A DNA stretch of 64,000 bases, from positions 1 to 64,000 of the IMG/VR virus record IMGVR_UViG_3300032163_000008; one strand, 5' to 3'. Origin of the DNA: a virus. Positions 19,555 through 26,713 of this stretch are shown here, piece after piece. Below the pieces are notes generated by a model. The model saw nothing but the letters and a program-made list of their open reading frames with translations. It was not told the origin of the DNA and made no database searches. Every line of letters begins with the position of its first letter. Positions within the stretch are counted from its first letter, which is position 1. The translations under genes were made by a program, and so were the position numbers.

Positions 19555-19884
19555 ATGGTAGTAATCGTAGTAGAGCCCGCAGTTCCTGCGGAAAAAGAGG
19601 AAAACGTCGCGGAAGTCACAGGGGTACCTAGTAAATTGATTAAGTTTTTTAGAGAGACTTGCAGTCCCTGCAAGCAACTGACGCCTATTTTAAATCATAT
19701 TTTAGTTGACTATCCCCAAGTAGAGGTCTATAATTATGATGCTGATAAACAGCCTGAATTAGTTCAGCAATACAGTGTAACAGCTGTGCCCACATTAATA
19801 TTTATCAAAGATGATAAAGAAGTTGAACGTATACTAAGCCTTAGGTCGGAGGAAGTACTACGTAAAGCGTTTGAAAAACTATAA
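19555..19884 (+). CDS. thioredoxin
   Basis: ATG behind GAGGAG. 109 residues. After a 25-residue acidic extension comes the thioredoxin fold: KFFRETCSPCK with the active-site C36-S-P-C39, then VPTLIF with the conserved cis-Pro and a closing helix. It would reduce disulfides in the cytoplasm, for instance supporting nucleotide reduction or folding. The CSPC pair differs from the classic CGPC, so redox potential may differ. Confidence 0.9.
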   Translation: MVVIVVEPAVPAEKEENVAEVTGVPSKLIKFFRETCSPCKQLTPILNHILVDYPQVEVYNYDADKQPELVQQYSVTAVPTLIFIKDDKEVERILSLRSEEVLRKAFEKL

Positions 19885-19894
19885 AGGAGTTCAC

Positions 19895-20293
19895 ATGAAA
19901 CTAAAAGTATTTGATGTATTGAATAGTATTGAACCAATCCGCGAGCTCAATAACAGAGATGATATGCCAATCGGTGTTAGCTTGAACCTAGTTCTAGCTT
20001 CTAAAGCCCTTGAGCCAATTCTCAATGTCATTGACGAGAAACAAAAAGGTCTTGTTGTAAAGTACACTACACCCACAGAGGAAACTACTACGGATGCAGA
20101 AGGTAAAGAAACAACTCAGACTCTTAATAAGTTTAATAGTGATGAGGATCGTGAAGCCTATAGCAAGGCCTACCAAGAGCTTCTTAATGAAGAAGTAGAG
20201 ATCACTGCTAAGCAAGTTGATTCCAGTAAGTTCCCCGAGACTTTTACAATTAGTGCCCAGAAGCTTATGGCTCTGAGCTGGTTGTTAGTCTAA
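19895..20293 (+). CDS. DUF1617-like phage protein, 132 aa
   Basis: ATG 19895 behind AAGGAG (a longer frame overlaps the thioredoxin). Architecture MKLKVFDVLNSIEPIRELNN, charged helix, YQELLNEEVEITAKQVDSSK and a final LMALSWLLV helix is like the DUF1617-type proteins of Firmicutes phages, which have no known biochemical role. Followed by a terminator. Confidence 0.5.
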   Translation: MKLKVFDVLNSIEPIRELNNRDDMPIGVSLNLVLASKALEPILNVIDEKQKGLVVKYTTPTEETTTDAEGKETTQTLNKFNSDEDREAYSKAYQELLNEEVEITAKQVDSSKFPETFTISAQKLMALSWLLV

Positions 20294-20301
20294 ACTTAGT
20301 C

Positions 20302-20337
20302 AGAGCAGCATTAGATCGACCCCTAGTGCTGCTCTCC
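20302..20337 (+). terminator. hairpin terminator directly before a late element
   Basis: AGAGCAGCA (20302-20310) pairs with TGCTGCTCT (20327-20335). TATAATTA starts three bases later. Confidence 0.6.
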
Positions 20338-20345
20338 TATAATTA
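20338..20345 (+). promoter_or_regulatory. TATAATTA late element, N4-ATG form
   Basis: TATAATTA, four bases, then ATG 20350 with no Shine-Dalgarno in between. If the octamer acts as a -10 region the transcript would begin at or next to the start codon. Confidence 0.55.
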
Positions 20346-20349
20346 AACT

Positions 20350-20538
20350 ATGCCATTAGGATTCCTTGATACATTATTATTGATTTTAATCACACTAAAG
20401 CTACTACATCTAGTCAGCTTTTCCTGGTGGGTAGTATTTACACCTCTTTTCTTATCACTAGCTCTGAATATTGTGGCCTTTGCAAGCATTATCACACTGA
20501 CTCGAAAAATAGTAGATGTCAAAAAGAAGGCTAAATAA
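20350..20538 (+). CDS. two-helix membrane protein, 62 aa
   Basis: MPLGFLDTLLLILITLKLLH and a second span (FTPLFLSLALNIVAFASIIT) followed by a Lys-rich tail, i.e. two membrane helices with both ends probably inside. Similar small proteins are common in tailed phages. Start set by the TATAATTA-N4-ATG element; the stop overlaps the next ATG. Confidence 0.7.
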   Translation: MPLGFLDTLLLILITLKLLHLVSFSWWVVFTPLFLSLALNIVAFASIITLTRKIVDVKKKAK

Positions 20539-21836
20539 TGGTACATGTAGAGGGTTACGACAGGTTAGATCCAGTTACAGGTAGAGTTGAGCACGTCAAG
20601 CCTCACGAAGACGCCAGACGTAAAGCAACTCCAGTAGTACCAACAGACCAAGGCAAGGGAGTTACAAAAGAAGTTACTCCAGCCCTTCATATAAATAGAA
20701 AAGCAGAGCAGGGTTCCAGTAATGAGCAGCCCGTACCCATTGATAACTCTTTTACCAGAGCCGATACCAAAGGAATGCTTCATTCCATACAGAAGGCCAA
20801 CCTCGAGGATCTTGTAAGCAATGAGCCCATGGTCATTAGTAGCGCAATAAAGCACAGAAACAGCTATAAAATGATAGAGGCCTACGCAAAAAGGCTCGGA
20901 GAAGACCAGGAAGTTCTGATGAATACCTACGATACGACGAAAGACTGGTTGGCTAAAGCCCTATATAGTAATAAGTACCCCGATGGCAGCGAAATATCAT
21001 CCTTTGCGAACAAGCAGAGTGTTGCAGCTAGCTACAGTAAGTTAAGAGCTGAGCTGAGTAAATACGCCGATTATGAGAATTTAACCAAGCTAAAGACTGA
21101 AGATAACATATATGTCATAGGAAATGTCAATCATAGACTCACAGATGAGTTTCTTAAGAGCAGCGATGACTCCGGCTTAAAGCAAGCAGTCACAAATGTT
21201 AAAGACCTCGTTGACTTCATAGACACAAAAACACCAGATATTCGCAAAGAAACTGCGTCTATTATGGAAAAATATGGCATGAAGGACTACGGAGCTGAAG
21301 CTCTGGATTTCACGGCAAATGGCGACCCCAGCTTTAATCAGGCTGTAATGCAAACCATGTATCATAAGGACTATAATCCCATTACAAAACCTCAGCCCAT
21401 AGTAAAGCCTAAACCCGGGTCAAAAGAGAAGGCTGAACCGGAGCCTGTTGATCTAGGAGAATTCAGCACCAAGTACGTTCACGTCAGTTCTGCTGCAAAT
21501 AGGGCTTACCTAAATGCTCAAGGTGTTAAAGAGATGACTTTATATAGAACCCTAGACTTAAACAAGAATCATCCCACATACAAAAAACTAGATAAAGCAC
21601 ACAACGAGACTGCAGCTACTAAGGGTGCAGTACAATATACAGCAGAAGCTGATATCAGTCCAGCATCCCTATGGAGCTCTGTACCTCCTAAAGCTGATAA
21701 GGGTTCAGTGGTAGTAGCTTCTACTATTCCTGTTCATGACATAGTATCTAGCAAGTATACCGACGAAGCTCTTAACAAGGATAATGCGTTTATTATAGCA
21801 AGTCCCCTACAGCGCAAGGTCAGTCTCCATAAATAA
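20538..21836 (+). CDS. virion-type protein with possible ADP-ribosyltransferase-like C-terminus, 432 aa
   Basis: ATG overlaps the previous stop (TAATG). The N-terminal ~80 residues are basic and unstructured, the middle is helical, and residues ~310-430 have the order seen in ART-fold domains of phage proteins: MTLYRTL, a central strand with ISPAS, then GSVVVASTIPVHDIVSSKYT and DNAFIIAS. The Glu expected in the last strand of active R-S-E enzymes is not seen, so it may be inactive or a look-alike. Possibly injected with DNA. Assignment tentative. Confidence 0.4.
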   Translation: MVHVEGYDRLDPVTGRVEHVKPHEDARRKATPVVPTDQGKGVTKEVTPALHINRKAEQGSSNEQPVPIDNSFTRADTKGMLHSIQKANLEDLVSNEPMVISSAIKHRNSYKMIEAYAKRLGEDQEVLMNTYDTTKDWLAKALYSNKYPDGSEISSFANKQSVAASYSKLRAELSKYADYENLTKLKTEDNIYVIGNVNHRLTDEFLKSSDDSGLKQAVTNVKDLVDFIDTKTPDIRKETASIMEKYGMKDYGAEALDFTANGDPSFNQAVMQTMYHKDYNPITKPQPIVKPKPGSKEKAEPEPVDLGEFSTKYVHVSSAANRAYLNAQGVKEMTLYRTLDLNKNHPTYKKLDKAHNETAATKGAVQYTAEADISPASLWSSVPPKADKGSVVVASTIPVHDIVSSKYTDEALNKDNAFIIASPLQRKVSLHK

Positions 21837-21869
21837 TAAGTAAGTTTTTTTCTCTTTCTAGTATTCGGT

Positions 21870-22094
21870 ATGAAAATTACCTTACAACTCATATCTTTCG
21901 TTATTTTAATGTTCTTTGCCACAGCGGGATTCATGGCTCTATACGACTATGTCCCTATGACTGTAAGGTTCGCTCACCCCATCATTGCGGGTATAATTTT
22001 TGTAACAGCAGCAGTACTACTATTGACTACAATAATCGATAGTATTCTGTGGTTACTCTTAGAGGAAGGAAGTGGTAGAGCAAAGAAAAGGTAG
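21870..22094 (+). CDS. two-helix membrane protein, 74 aa
   Basis: MKITLQLISFVILMFFATAG forms the first helix and AGIIFVTAAVLLLTTIIDSI the second, with a basic C-terminal tail. It overlaps the NAMPT gene's upstream region but not its likely start. No Shine-Dalgarno is obvious. Function unknown; could be a holin, which cannot be told from sequence. Confidence 0.6.
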   Translation: MKITLQLISFVILMFFATAGFMALYDYVPMTVRFAHPIIAGIIFVTAAVLLLTTIIDSILWLLLEEGSGRAKKR

Positions 22095-22125
22095 AGACAT
22101 CACAAATCATATGAAGGAGAATATA

Positions 22126-23532
22126 ATGGATAAAAGATACAACATTATTCTTGACACAGATAGTTACAAGCAGGGACACTGGAATCAGTATCCCAAGGAC
22201 ACCCAGACAATTTATAGTTATTTTGAAGCTCGTATTGGAGCTGAGTACGACAAAACCGTATTCTTTGGCTTACAGTATATCCTCATGAGTTATCTTGAGG
22301 GTGAAGTAGTCACACAAGCTGACATCGATGAAGCCAAGGCGCTCATGGATCAGCACTTAGGGCCTAACGCCTTCAATCTCGAGGGCTGGCAGTATATTCT
22401 TGATGTACACCAAGGCAAACTTCCTATTCGTATTAAAGCAGTTGCAGAAGGTACACCAGTGCCTGTCGACAATGTTTTAATGACGGTAGAAAACACGGAT
22501 CCTAAATGCTACTGGCTGACCAACTTTGTAGAAACACTGCTTTCACGAGTATGGTATGCATCCACAGTAGCAAGCAAATCCTATAATGTAAAAAAATCGT
22601 TGGAAACCTACTTCGATCGAAATTGTGATAACAGAGACGGCTTAATGTTTATGTTGCATGACTTCGGTAGTAGAGGCGTTTCCTCTTATGAAAGTGCTGG
22701 AATTGGTGGGTTAGCCCACTTAGTTAACTTCATGGGAACTGACACAGTTCATGCCTTGAAGTTTGCACAACAGTACTATGGAGCTCAAGGAGCTGTTGCG
22801 TATTCCGTTCCAGCCACTGAGCACAGTGTTATGACAATCAGAGGTAAAGAAGGAGAAGAGCAGGTCTTTGCTGAACTTCTCGAGAATTATCCTTCTGGTA
22901 TTCTATCAGTAGTTAGCGATAGCTATGACATCTGGAACTTTATCAACTGCTTTGGTGCTAGGTATAAAGAGCAGATCGAAGCCCGAGAAGGTAAACTCGT
23001 CTTTCGTCCTGATAGTGGAGATCCTCTTACCATGGTAACTGGCATTGCGAAGGCTCTCGGTGATATCTTCGGATACACTATGAATAGCAAAGGTGCCAGA
23101 GTGTTGAATCCTAAAGTAGGAATCATCTTTGGTGATGGCTTAGATGAATCAGCTATAGATAGAATCCTCTTTGCTCTTGACCTACATGGCTGGGCAGCAT
23201 CTACATGCGTTTTTGGCATGGGTGGTGGGTTGTTACAGAAAGTTAACAGAGACACACAGAGATTCGCATTCAAATGCAGTGCAACGCAAAGAAACGGCGA
23301 ATGGCACGATGTATACAAGGACCCTGTTGACAAGGGCTTCGTAAAGAACAGTAAGCGCGGTAGATTAATGCTTACCAGGAATGGCGACGACTTTAAAACC
23401 GTCTCAGGATATATGAAGCAGAGATCTCCTGGAGTCTCTTCTTTAGGCTTCGATCTCCTGACTCCTGTGTTTGAGAATGGTGTCATCTTGAAGAAGTACA
23501 GTTTTGATGAGGTAAGAGCTAATGCTCAGTAA
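22126..23532 (+). CDS. nadV: nicotinamide phosphoribosyltransferase (NAMPT)
   Basis: ATG 22126 behind AAGGAG. 468 residues, close to family length. Seen: NIILDTDSYKQGHWNQYP at the start, HDFGSRGVSSYESAGIGG around residue 185, YSVPATEHSVM with the catalytic-type His, VSDSYDIWN, FRPDSGDP and FGDGLDE phosphate/ribose-binding motifs, and the late GMGGGLLQ-x-NRDT segment. It makes NMN from nicotinamide and PRPP. The NMN adenylyltransferase two genes on completes a two-step route to NAD+. Confidence 0.95.
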   Translation: MDKRYNIILDTDSYKQGHWNQYPKDTQTIYSYFEARIGAEYDKTVFFGLQYILMSYLEGEVVTQADIDEAKALMDQHLGPNAFNLEGWQYILDVHQGKLPIRIKAVAEGTPVPVDNVLMTVENTDPKCYWLTNFVETLLSRVWYASTVASKSYNVKKSLETYFDRNCDNRDGLMFMLHDFGSRGVSSYESAGIGGLAHLVNFMGTDTVHALKFAQQYYGAQGAVAYSVPATEHSVMTIRGKEGEEQVFAELLENYPSGILSVVSDSYDIWNFINCFGARYKEQIEAREGKLVFRPDSGDPLTMVTGIAKALGDIFGYTMNSKGARVLNPKVGIIFGDGLDESAIDRILFALDLHGWAASTCVFGMGGGLLQKVNRDTQRFAFKCSATQRNGEWHDVYKDPVDKGFVKNSKRGRLMLTRNGDDFKTVSGYMKQRSPGVSSLGFDLLTPVFENGVILKKYSFDEVRANAQ

Positions 23533-23932
23533 TGCCATCGAACGTGCTCTCAGCAAGTATAAGAGTGGTAACTGGGATAAGCTGTATCTTGCAGTTGACC
23601 TGCATGGTGTAGTCTGTAAGCCCACCTACTCAGACAAGATTGAGTTCTATGCAGAGGCCTTATGGCCTCTGCAGCAGCTCTCCAAGAGTCCACATATTGT
23701 TTTGATCACCTTTACTGGTAGTCATCCCAAGGATGTGGCTAAAATTGCTAAGAGGCTCAAGGAAGAGTGGCAGATTGAATTCAACTACTTCAACGACAAC
23801 CCTGAAGTAGTAGACAATAAGCTCAGTTGTTTTTATGCGAAATTTTATTTTGACTTACTATTCGACGATAAAGCTGGCTTTGTGCCATACGATTGGTTCG
23901 ATGTTGTCGACGGATTAAAGGAGATATTATGA
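23522..23932 (+). CDS. HAD-like phosphatase, 136 aa
   Basis: Starts inside the NAMPT gene end (GAGG ribosome site). YLAVDLHGVVC near residue 25 replaces the usual DxDGT with D-L-H-G, retaining the nucleophile Asp but with His in place of the second acidic residue. LITFTGS is the motif II region and LLFDDKAGF the acidic motif IV. Short core with little cap, as in nucleotide-operon phage HAD proteins. Substrate unknown. Sits between the two NAD+ synthesis genes. Confidence 0.65.
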   Translation: MLSNAIERALSKYKSGNWDKLYLAVDLHGVVCKPTYSDKIEFYAEALWPLQQLSKSPHIVLITFTGSHPKDVAKIAKRLKEEWQIEFNYFNDNPEVVDNKLSCFYAKFYFDLLFDDKAGFVPYDWFDVVDGLKEIL

Positions 23933-24837
23933 ATACTAGTAACTACGATTTAGGAGTGATCATTGGCAGATTTCAGGTGCCTGAGCTGCATGATTCCCAC
24001 AGAAAGCTATTTGACTTTGTTTTTAAGAACCATAAAAAGGTCATCTGTATCATTGGATTGAGTCCCCTAAAGACTACGCTAAGAAATCCTCTTGACTTTA
24101 TTCAGCGTAAAGCCATGCTTGAGGAAGAGTACCCTCAATTAACATGCCTCTATGTTAAGGATGTATGGGATGATGGCTTGTGGAGTAAGAGTTTAGATGG
24201 AGTTCTCAGCGATAATATGATGCCTGGTCAAAAACCTCTACTCTATGGATCTAGAGATAGTTTCATTAAGGTTTACTCAGGTAGACATGATACATATGAG
24301 CTTGAAAGTGATAGTTTTATCAGTGGCACGGAGATTCGTAAGCAGATTACAAGGTCTATGCACAGCAGTAAAGACTTTCGTATGGGTGCTTGTTGGTCCG
24401 CAGCCAACCACTTTCCTGTGAACTACACTTGCGTGGATGTTGCTATTATGCGGGATCACCGCAGCAAACTGCTATTAGCACGTAAGTCAGATGAGAACTT
24501 ATATAGATTTGTTGGAGGCTTTACAGATCCAACAAGTGAGAGTATTGAGGCTGATGCGCAAAGAGAGGTTCTAGAAGAGTCTGGCTTATACGTGGATAAA
24601 CCTAAATACATCGCTTCAATGCGTATAGATGATTGGCGCTATAGAAGTGAAGTAGACAAGATCTGTACAACCTTTTGGGTAGCGGATGTGATTAGTGGAG
24701 CGCCCATTGCCGGTGATGATGTGTGTGAAGTACGCTGGTTTGACATGGCAACGCTCACAGAATCCCAGATCATGGTTCAACACAGACACCTCTTCCGAGC
24801 TCTTAAAGAGTATATGGAACCAAAGGTACTCGACTAA
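23929..24837 (+). CDS. nadM: bifunctional NMN adenylyltransferase / Nudix hydrolase
   Basis: ATG 23929 behind AAAGGAG, overlapping the HAD stop (ATGA). 302 residues. GVIIGRFQVPELHDSH holds the nucleotidyltransferase GRFQ-x(4)-H-x2-H signature, and FISGTEIRKQ is the distal ISxTxxR motif. Residues ~165-300 are a Nudix domain, GGFTDPTSESIEADAQREVL then EESGL, with one extra residue between Gly and Glu compared with the usual GX5E spacing. The first domain adenylates NMN to NAD+; the second probably clears ADP-ribose. Confidence 0.9.
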   Translation: MNTSNYDLGVIIGRFQVPELHDSHRKLFDFVFKNHKKVICIIGLSPLKTTLRNPLDFIQRKAMLEEEYPQLTCLYVKDVWDDGLWSKSLDGVLSDNMMPGQKPLLYGSRDSFIKVYSGRHDTYELESDSFISGTEIRKQITRSMHSSKDFRMGACWSAANHFPVNYTCVDVAIMRDHRSKLLLARKSDENLYRFVGGFTDPTSESIEADAQREVLEESGLYVDKPKYIASMRIDDWRYRSEVDKICTTFWVADVISGAPIAGDDVCEVRWFDMATLTESQIMVQHRHLFRALKEYMEPKVLD

Positions 24838-24838
24838 T

Positions 24839-25333
24839 ATGGGTAGAGTACTCATATGGTCTGACCTTCACTTAGGTCATAGTAAGATTATTGAGTACGA
24901 GAATCGTCCCTTTACAGATGTGTATGAGATGGATAAAGAACTACTTGACAACTGGCGCACATTTGTAAAGAAGGATGATACCCTTATTAACTTAGGAGAT
25001 CTCTCCATGTATATTAACAAGGAGAGGATGATAAAGCTCCTCGCCAACCTTCCTGGAAAGAAGATCTTAATCATTGGAAATCATGATCGCAGTAAGCCGG
25101 TGAAGTGGTGGTATGAGGTGGGCTTTGATGAGGTGTATAAACATCCTTATGTCTATTGTGATAGGTTTATATTAAGCCATAAGCCCCTTGAAGGTGACCT
25201 TGGAGGTTTCCTAAATATACACGGACACACTCACAGCCAACGCGAAGACGATAATCAACATAGGTGTGTAAGTGTAGAAAAGACTGGGTATAAACCCCTG
25301 CTATTTGATGACGTTATAAGGAGTTTCAAATGA
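24839..25333 (+). CDS. calcineurin-like metallophosphoesterase, 164 aa
   Basis: ATG 24839 one base after the previous stop. All dimetal motifs are present: SDLHLGH, LGDLS, GNHD, LSHKPL and HGHTH. Length fits the compact prokaryotic family acting on phosphomono- or diesters. In an NAD+/nucleotide operon it could trim nucleotide intermediates; the substrate is not determinable. Confidence 0.85.
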   Translation: MGRVLIWSDLHLGHSKIIEYENRPFTDVYEMDKELLDNWRTFVKKDDTLINLGDLSMYINKERMIKLLANLPGKKILIIGNHDRSKPVKWWYEVGFDEVYKHPYVYCDRFILSHKPLEGDLGGFLNIHGHTHSQREDDNQHRCVSVEKTGYKPLLFDDVIRSFK

Positions 25334-25680
25334 TAAGAGACGCAGCGCAGCTAGGTAATCAGACTATTCAAGACATTAAAGCGGAGAAGGCCCGACAGAT
25401 AGATAAGTGGGGGATACAGGATAGGCCTATAGCGGATTGGTTAGCTATTTTAGGAGAAGAGGTGGGGGAGTGCAACCGAGCCTACCTAGAGATGATGTTT
25501 GACAAAAACTACGATAATTATGACGGACACTATCAGGAGCTCATAGATGAGTTGATCCAAGTTGCCACAGTAGCTGCGAATGTAGCAGACGCTTTGCGGT
25601 TGACTAAGGTAAGGAAGAAAGATATGTTTCAAGCCCTTAAAGATATAATTACGGATGCCTGGACAGGACCAAAGAACTGA
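25330..25680 (+). CDS. MazG-like nucleotide pyrophosphohydrolase, 116 aa
   Basis: Overlaps the previous stop (ATGA). IKAEKARQIDKWGIQD, then ILGEEVGECNRAYLEMMF and ELIDELIQVATVAANVADAL give the EExxE and later ExxD/E metal-binding helices of all-alpha NTP pyrophosphatases. Such phage proteins hydrolyse non-canonical or alarmone-type nucleotides. Context supports nucleotide pool management. Confidence 0.7.
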   Translation: MIRDAAQLGNQTIQDIKAEKARQIDKWGIQDRPIADWLAILGEEVGECNRAYLEMMFDKNYDNYDGHYQELIDELIQVATVAANVADALRLTKVRKKDMFQALKDIITDAWTGPKN

Positions 25681-25853
25681 TGAGAGACCCTAAACGCATC
25701 GAAGAAATCCTCGTAACTCTAGGCCACATTTGGATGAAGCATCCCGATCAGCGCTTTTGCCAACTACTCTTCAATATAGGGCTGGCACAAGACCTCTTTT
25801 ACCTAGAAGATGATAAACTGCAAGTAATGCTAGATAAAGTCAAAAAGGAGTAA
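25680..25853 (+). CDS. conserved small phage protein, 57 aa
   Basis: ATG overlaps the MazG-like stop (TGATG). MRDPKRIEEILVTLGHIWMK then PDQRFCQLLFNIG and YLEDDKLQVML is a pattern I associate with short uncharacterised proteins of Firmicutes phages (R-DP-RI..iL..L..lW...PD.Rf.QLl.N..g....fy.EDd). Biochemical role unknown. Confidence 0.65.
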   Translation: MRDPKRIEEILVTLGHIWMKHPDQRFCQLLFNIGLAQDLFYLEDDKLQVMLDKVKKE

Positions 25854-25859
25854 ACTGCC

Positions 25860-26012
25860 ATGGATGAATGTGAAAACTGCAAGAAACTGGAAAAGAAGCT
25901 TAAGGACGAGTATGTGAAGATTAGGGCATTGACTACACTATTCTTACAACTAACTGAAGATCACTTGGGGCAACTAGAGACTACTATGAAGGATGCGGAT
26001 GTACCCTTCTAA
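25860..26012 (+). CDS. small helical protein with CxxC, 50 aa
   Basis: ATG 25860 follows GGAG a little upstream. MDECENCKKLEKKLKDEYVK has a CxxC at residues 4-7 and then a long charged helix, perhaps a dimer or zinc-bridged coiled coil. Ends just inside the next gene. Not recognised. Confidence 0.5.
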   Translation: MDECENCKKLEKKLKDEYVKIRALTTLFLQLTEDHLGQLETTMKDADVPF

Positions 26013-26223
26013 ACTAGTTACTGAGAAGTTGCAGGAGTTACGGAATGAGCCCAACGAGACTCTGTCTAGGATGAGCTTTGAGGAGTATACTGATGCTGTA
26101 TGGAATGCAGCTATTGAGCATTCTGTAAACACTAGACAGATTCAAAATCTTATTGAGGATGCCTATAGTGAAGGCTATGAGAATGGATGGGAAGAAGGAT
26201 GCGAAGAGTATGACAGCAAATAG
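25999..26223 (+). CDS. acidic helical protein, 74 aa
   Basis: ATG 25999 behind AAGGA within the previous gene. MYPSKLVTEKLQELRNEPNE then helices ending with repeated acidic/aromatic residues (YSEGYENGWEEGCEEYDSK), a style common in small phage nucleotide-metabolism proteins. No function known. Confidence 0.55.
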   Translation: MYPSKLVTEKLQELRNEPNETLSRMSFEEYTDAVWNAAIEHSVNTRQIQNLIEDAYSEGYENGWEEGCEEYDSK

Positions 26224-26455
26224 TTTAAAAGCGGATAGCAGAGACCTTATTGAGCATCTTGATAAAAGAGGACTCTCATATAAAGAGTCTAATGGTGGAC
26301 AGTTCCATAAAAGTATCGCGATAGGGAGTATTGAGAAGCTTAGGGAAGGCTATAAGATAGCTAACTTATTCAATACGGTAACGAATGAGAAGTTCTTGAA
26401 GGCCTTAGAGGTATCACAGAAGGCTGCCAATATGATACTTCAAAACAACAACTAG
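26210..26455 (+). CDS. hypothetical protein, 81 aa
   Basis: ATG 26210, inside the end of the previous gene, gives MTANSLKADSRDLIEHLDKR and a basic amphipathic remainder. Longer frames start in antisense-like sequence. Ends immediately before the late element at 26456. Not recognised. Confidence 0.5.
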   Translation: MTANSLKADSRDLIEHLDKRGLSYKESNGGQFHKSIAIGSIEKLREGYKIANLFNTVTNEKFLKALEVSQKAANMILQNNN

Positions 26456-26463
26456 TATAATTA
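26456..26463 (+). promoter_or_regulatory. TATAATTA late element of the non-coding RNA
   Basis: GTATAATTAAGTC: the same octamer as before capsid and fibre genes, but here followed by about 240 bases with no ORF and heavy secondary structure. Confidence 0.6.
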
Positions 26464-26690
26464 AGTCACTCACGTACCTAGTGTACGAGGAGCTATTAGG
26501 ATGCTTGCATCCTTTTTAGAAGAGGCGTGTTGGGGATGGTACACGGCTAATCGATGCTCAGCTTGAGCAGAGTGGGGGATGCCCCAAGCGTGTGCTGGCT
26601 CATGGTAACCAGACTACCCCAACTTAGGCGGACACGCCGCTCTATCGAGGTTTTGGGGGTGTACCCGGTAACAAAACACCCCCTCACACA
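26464..26690 (+). ncRNA. structured late non-coding RNA
   Basis: Between a late element and the next late element, with no ORF. Pairings seen: CGTAC-CTAGT-GTACG; AGGATG-CTTG-CATCCT; a long closing stem GGCGTGT (26524-26530) with ACACGCC (26632-26638) continuing as TGGGG/CCCCA (26531-26535 with 26617-26621); inside it GTACACG (26539-26545) with CGTGTGC (26589-26595), then GCTCA/TGAGC and GGGG/CCCC; CTGG/CCAG; and a 3' GGGGGTGT/ACACCCCC stem. This multibranched fold suggests a functional RNA. No known class was recognised. Confidence 0.6.
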
Positions 26691-26701
26691 AAACTTAGCC
26701 A

Positions 26702-26709
26702 TATAATTA
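26702..26709 (+). promoter_or_regulatory. TATAATTA late element, N4-ATG form
   Basis: TATAATTA, GTAT, then ATG 26714. No Shine-Dalgarno. Same geometry as 20338 and as the GACAATTA form at 35644. Confidence 0.55.
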
Positions 26710-26713
26710 GTAT

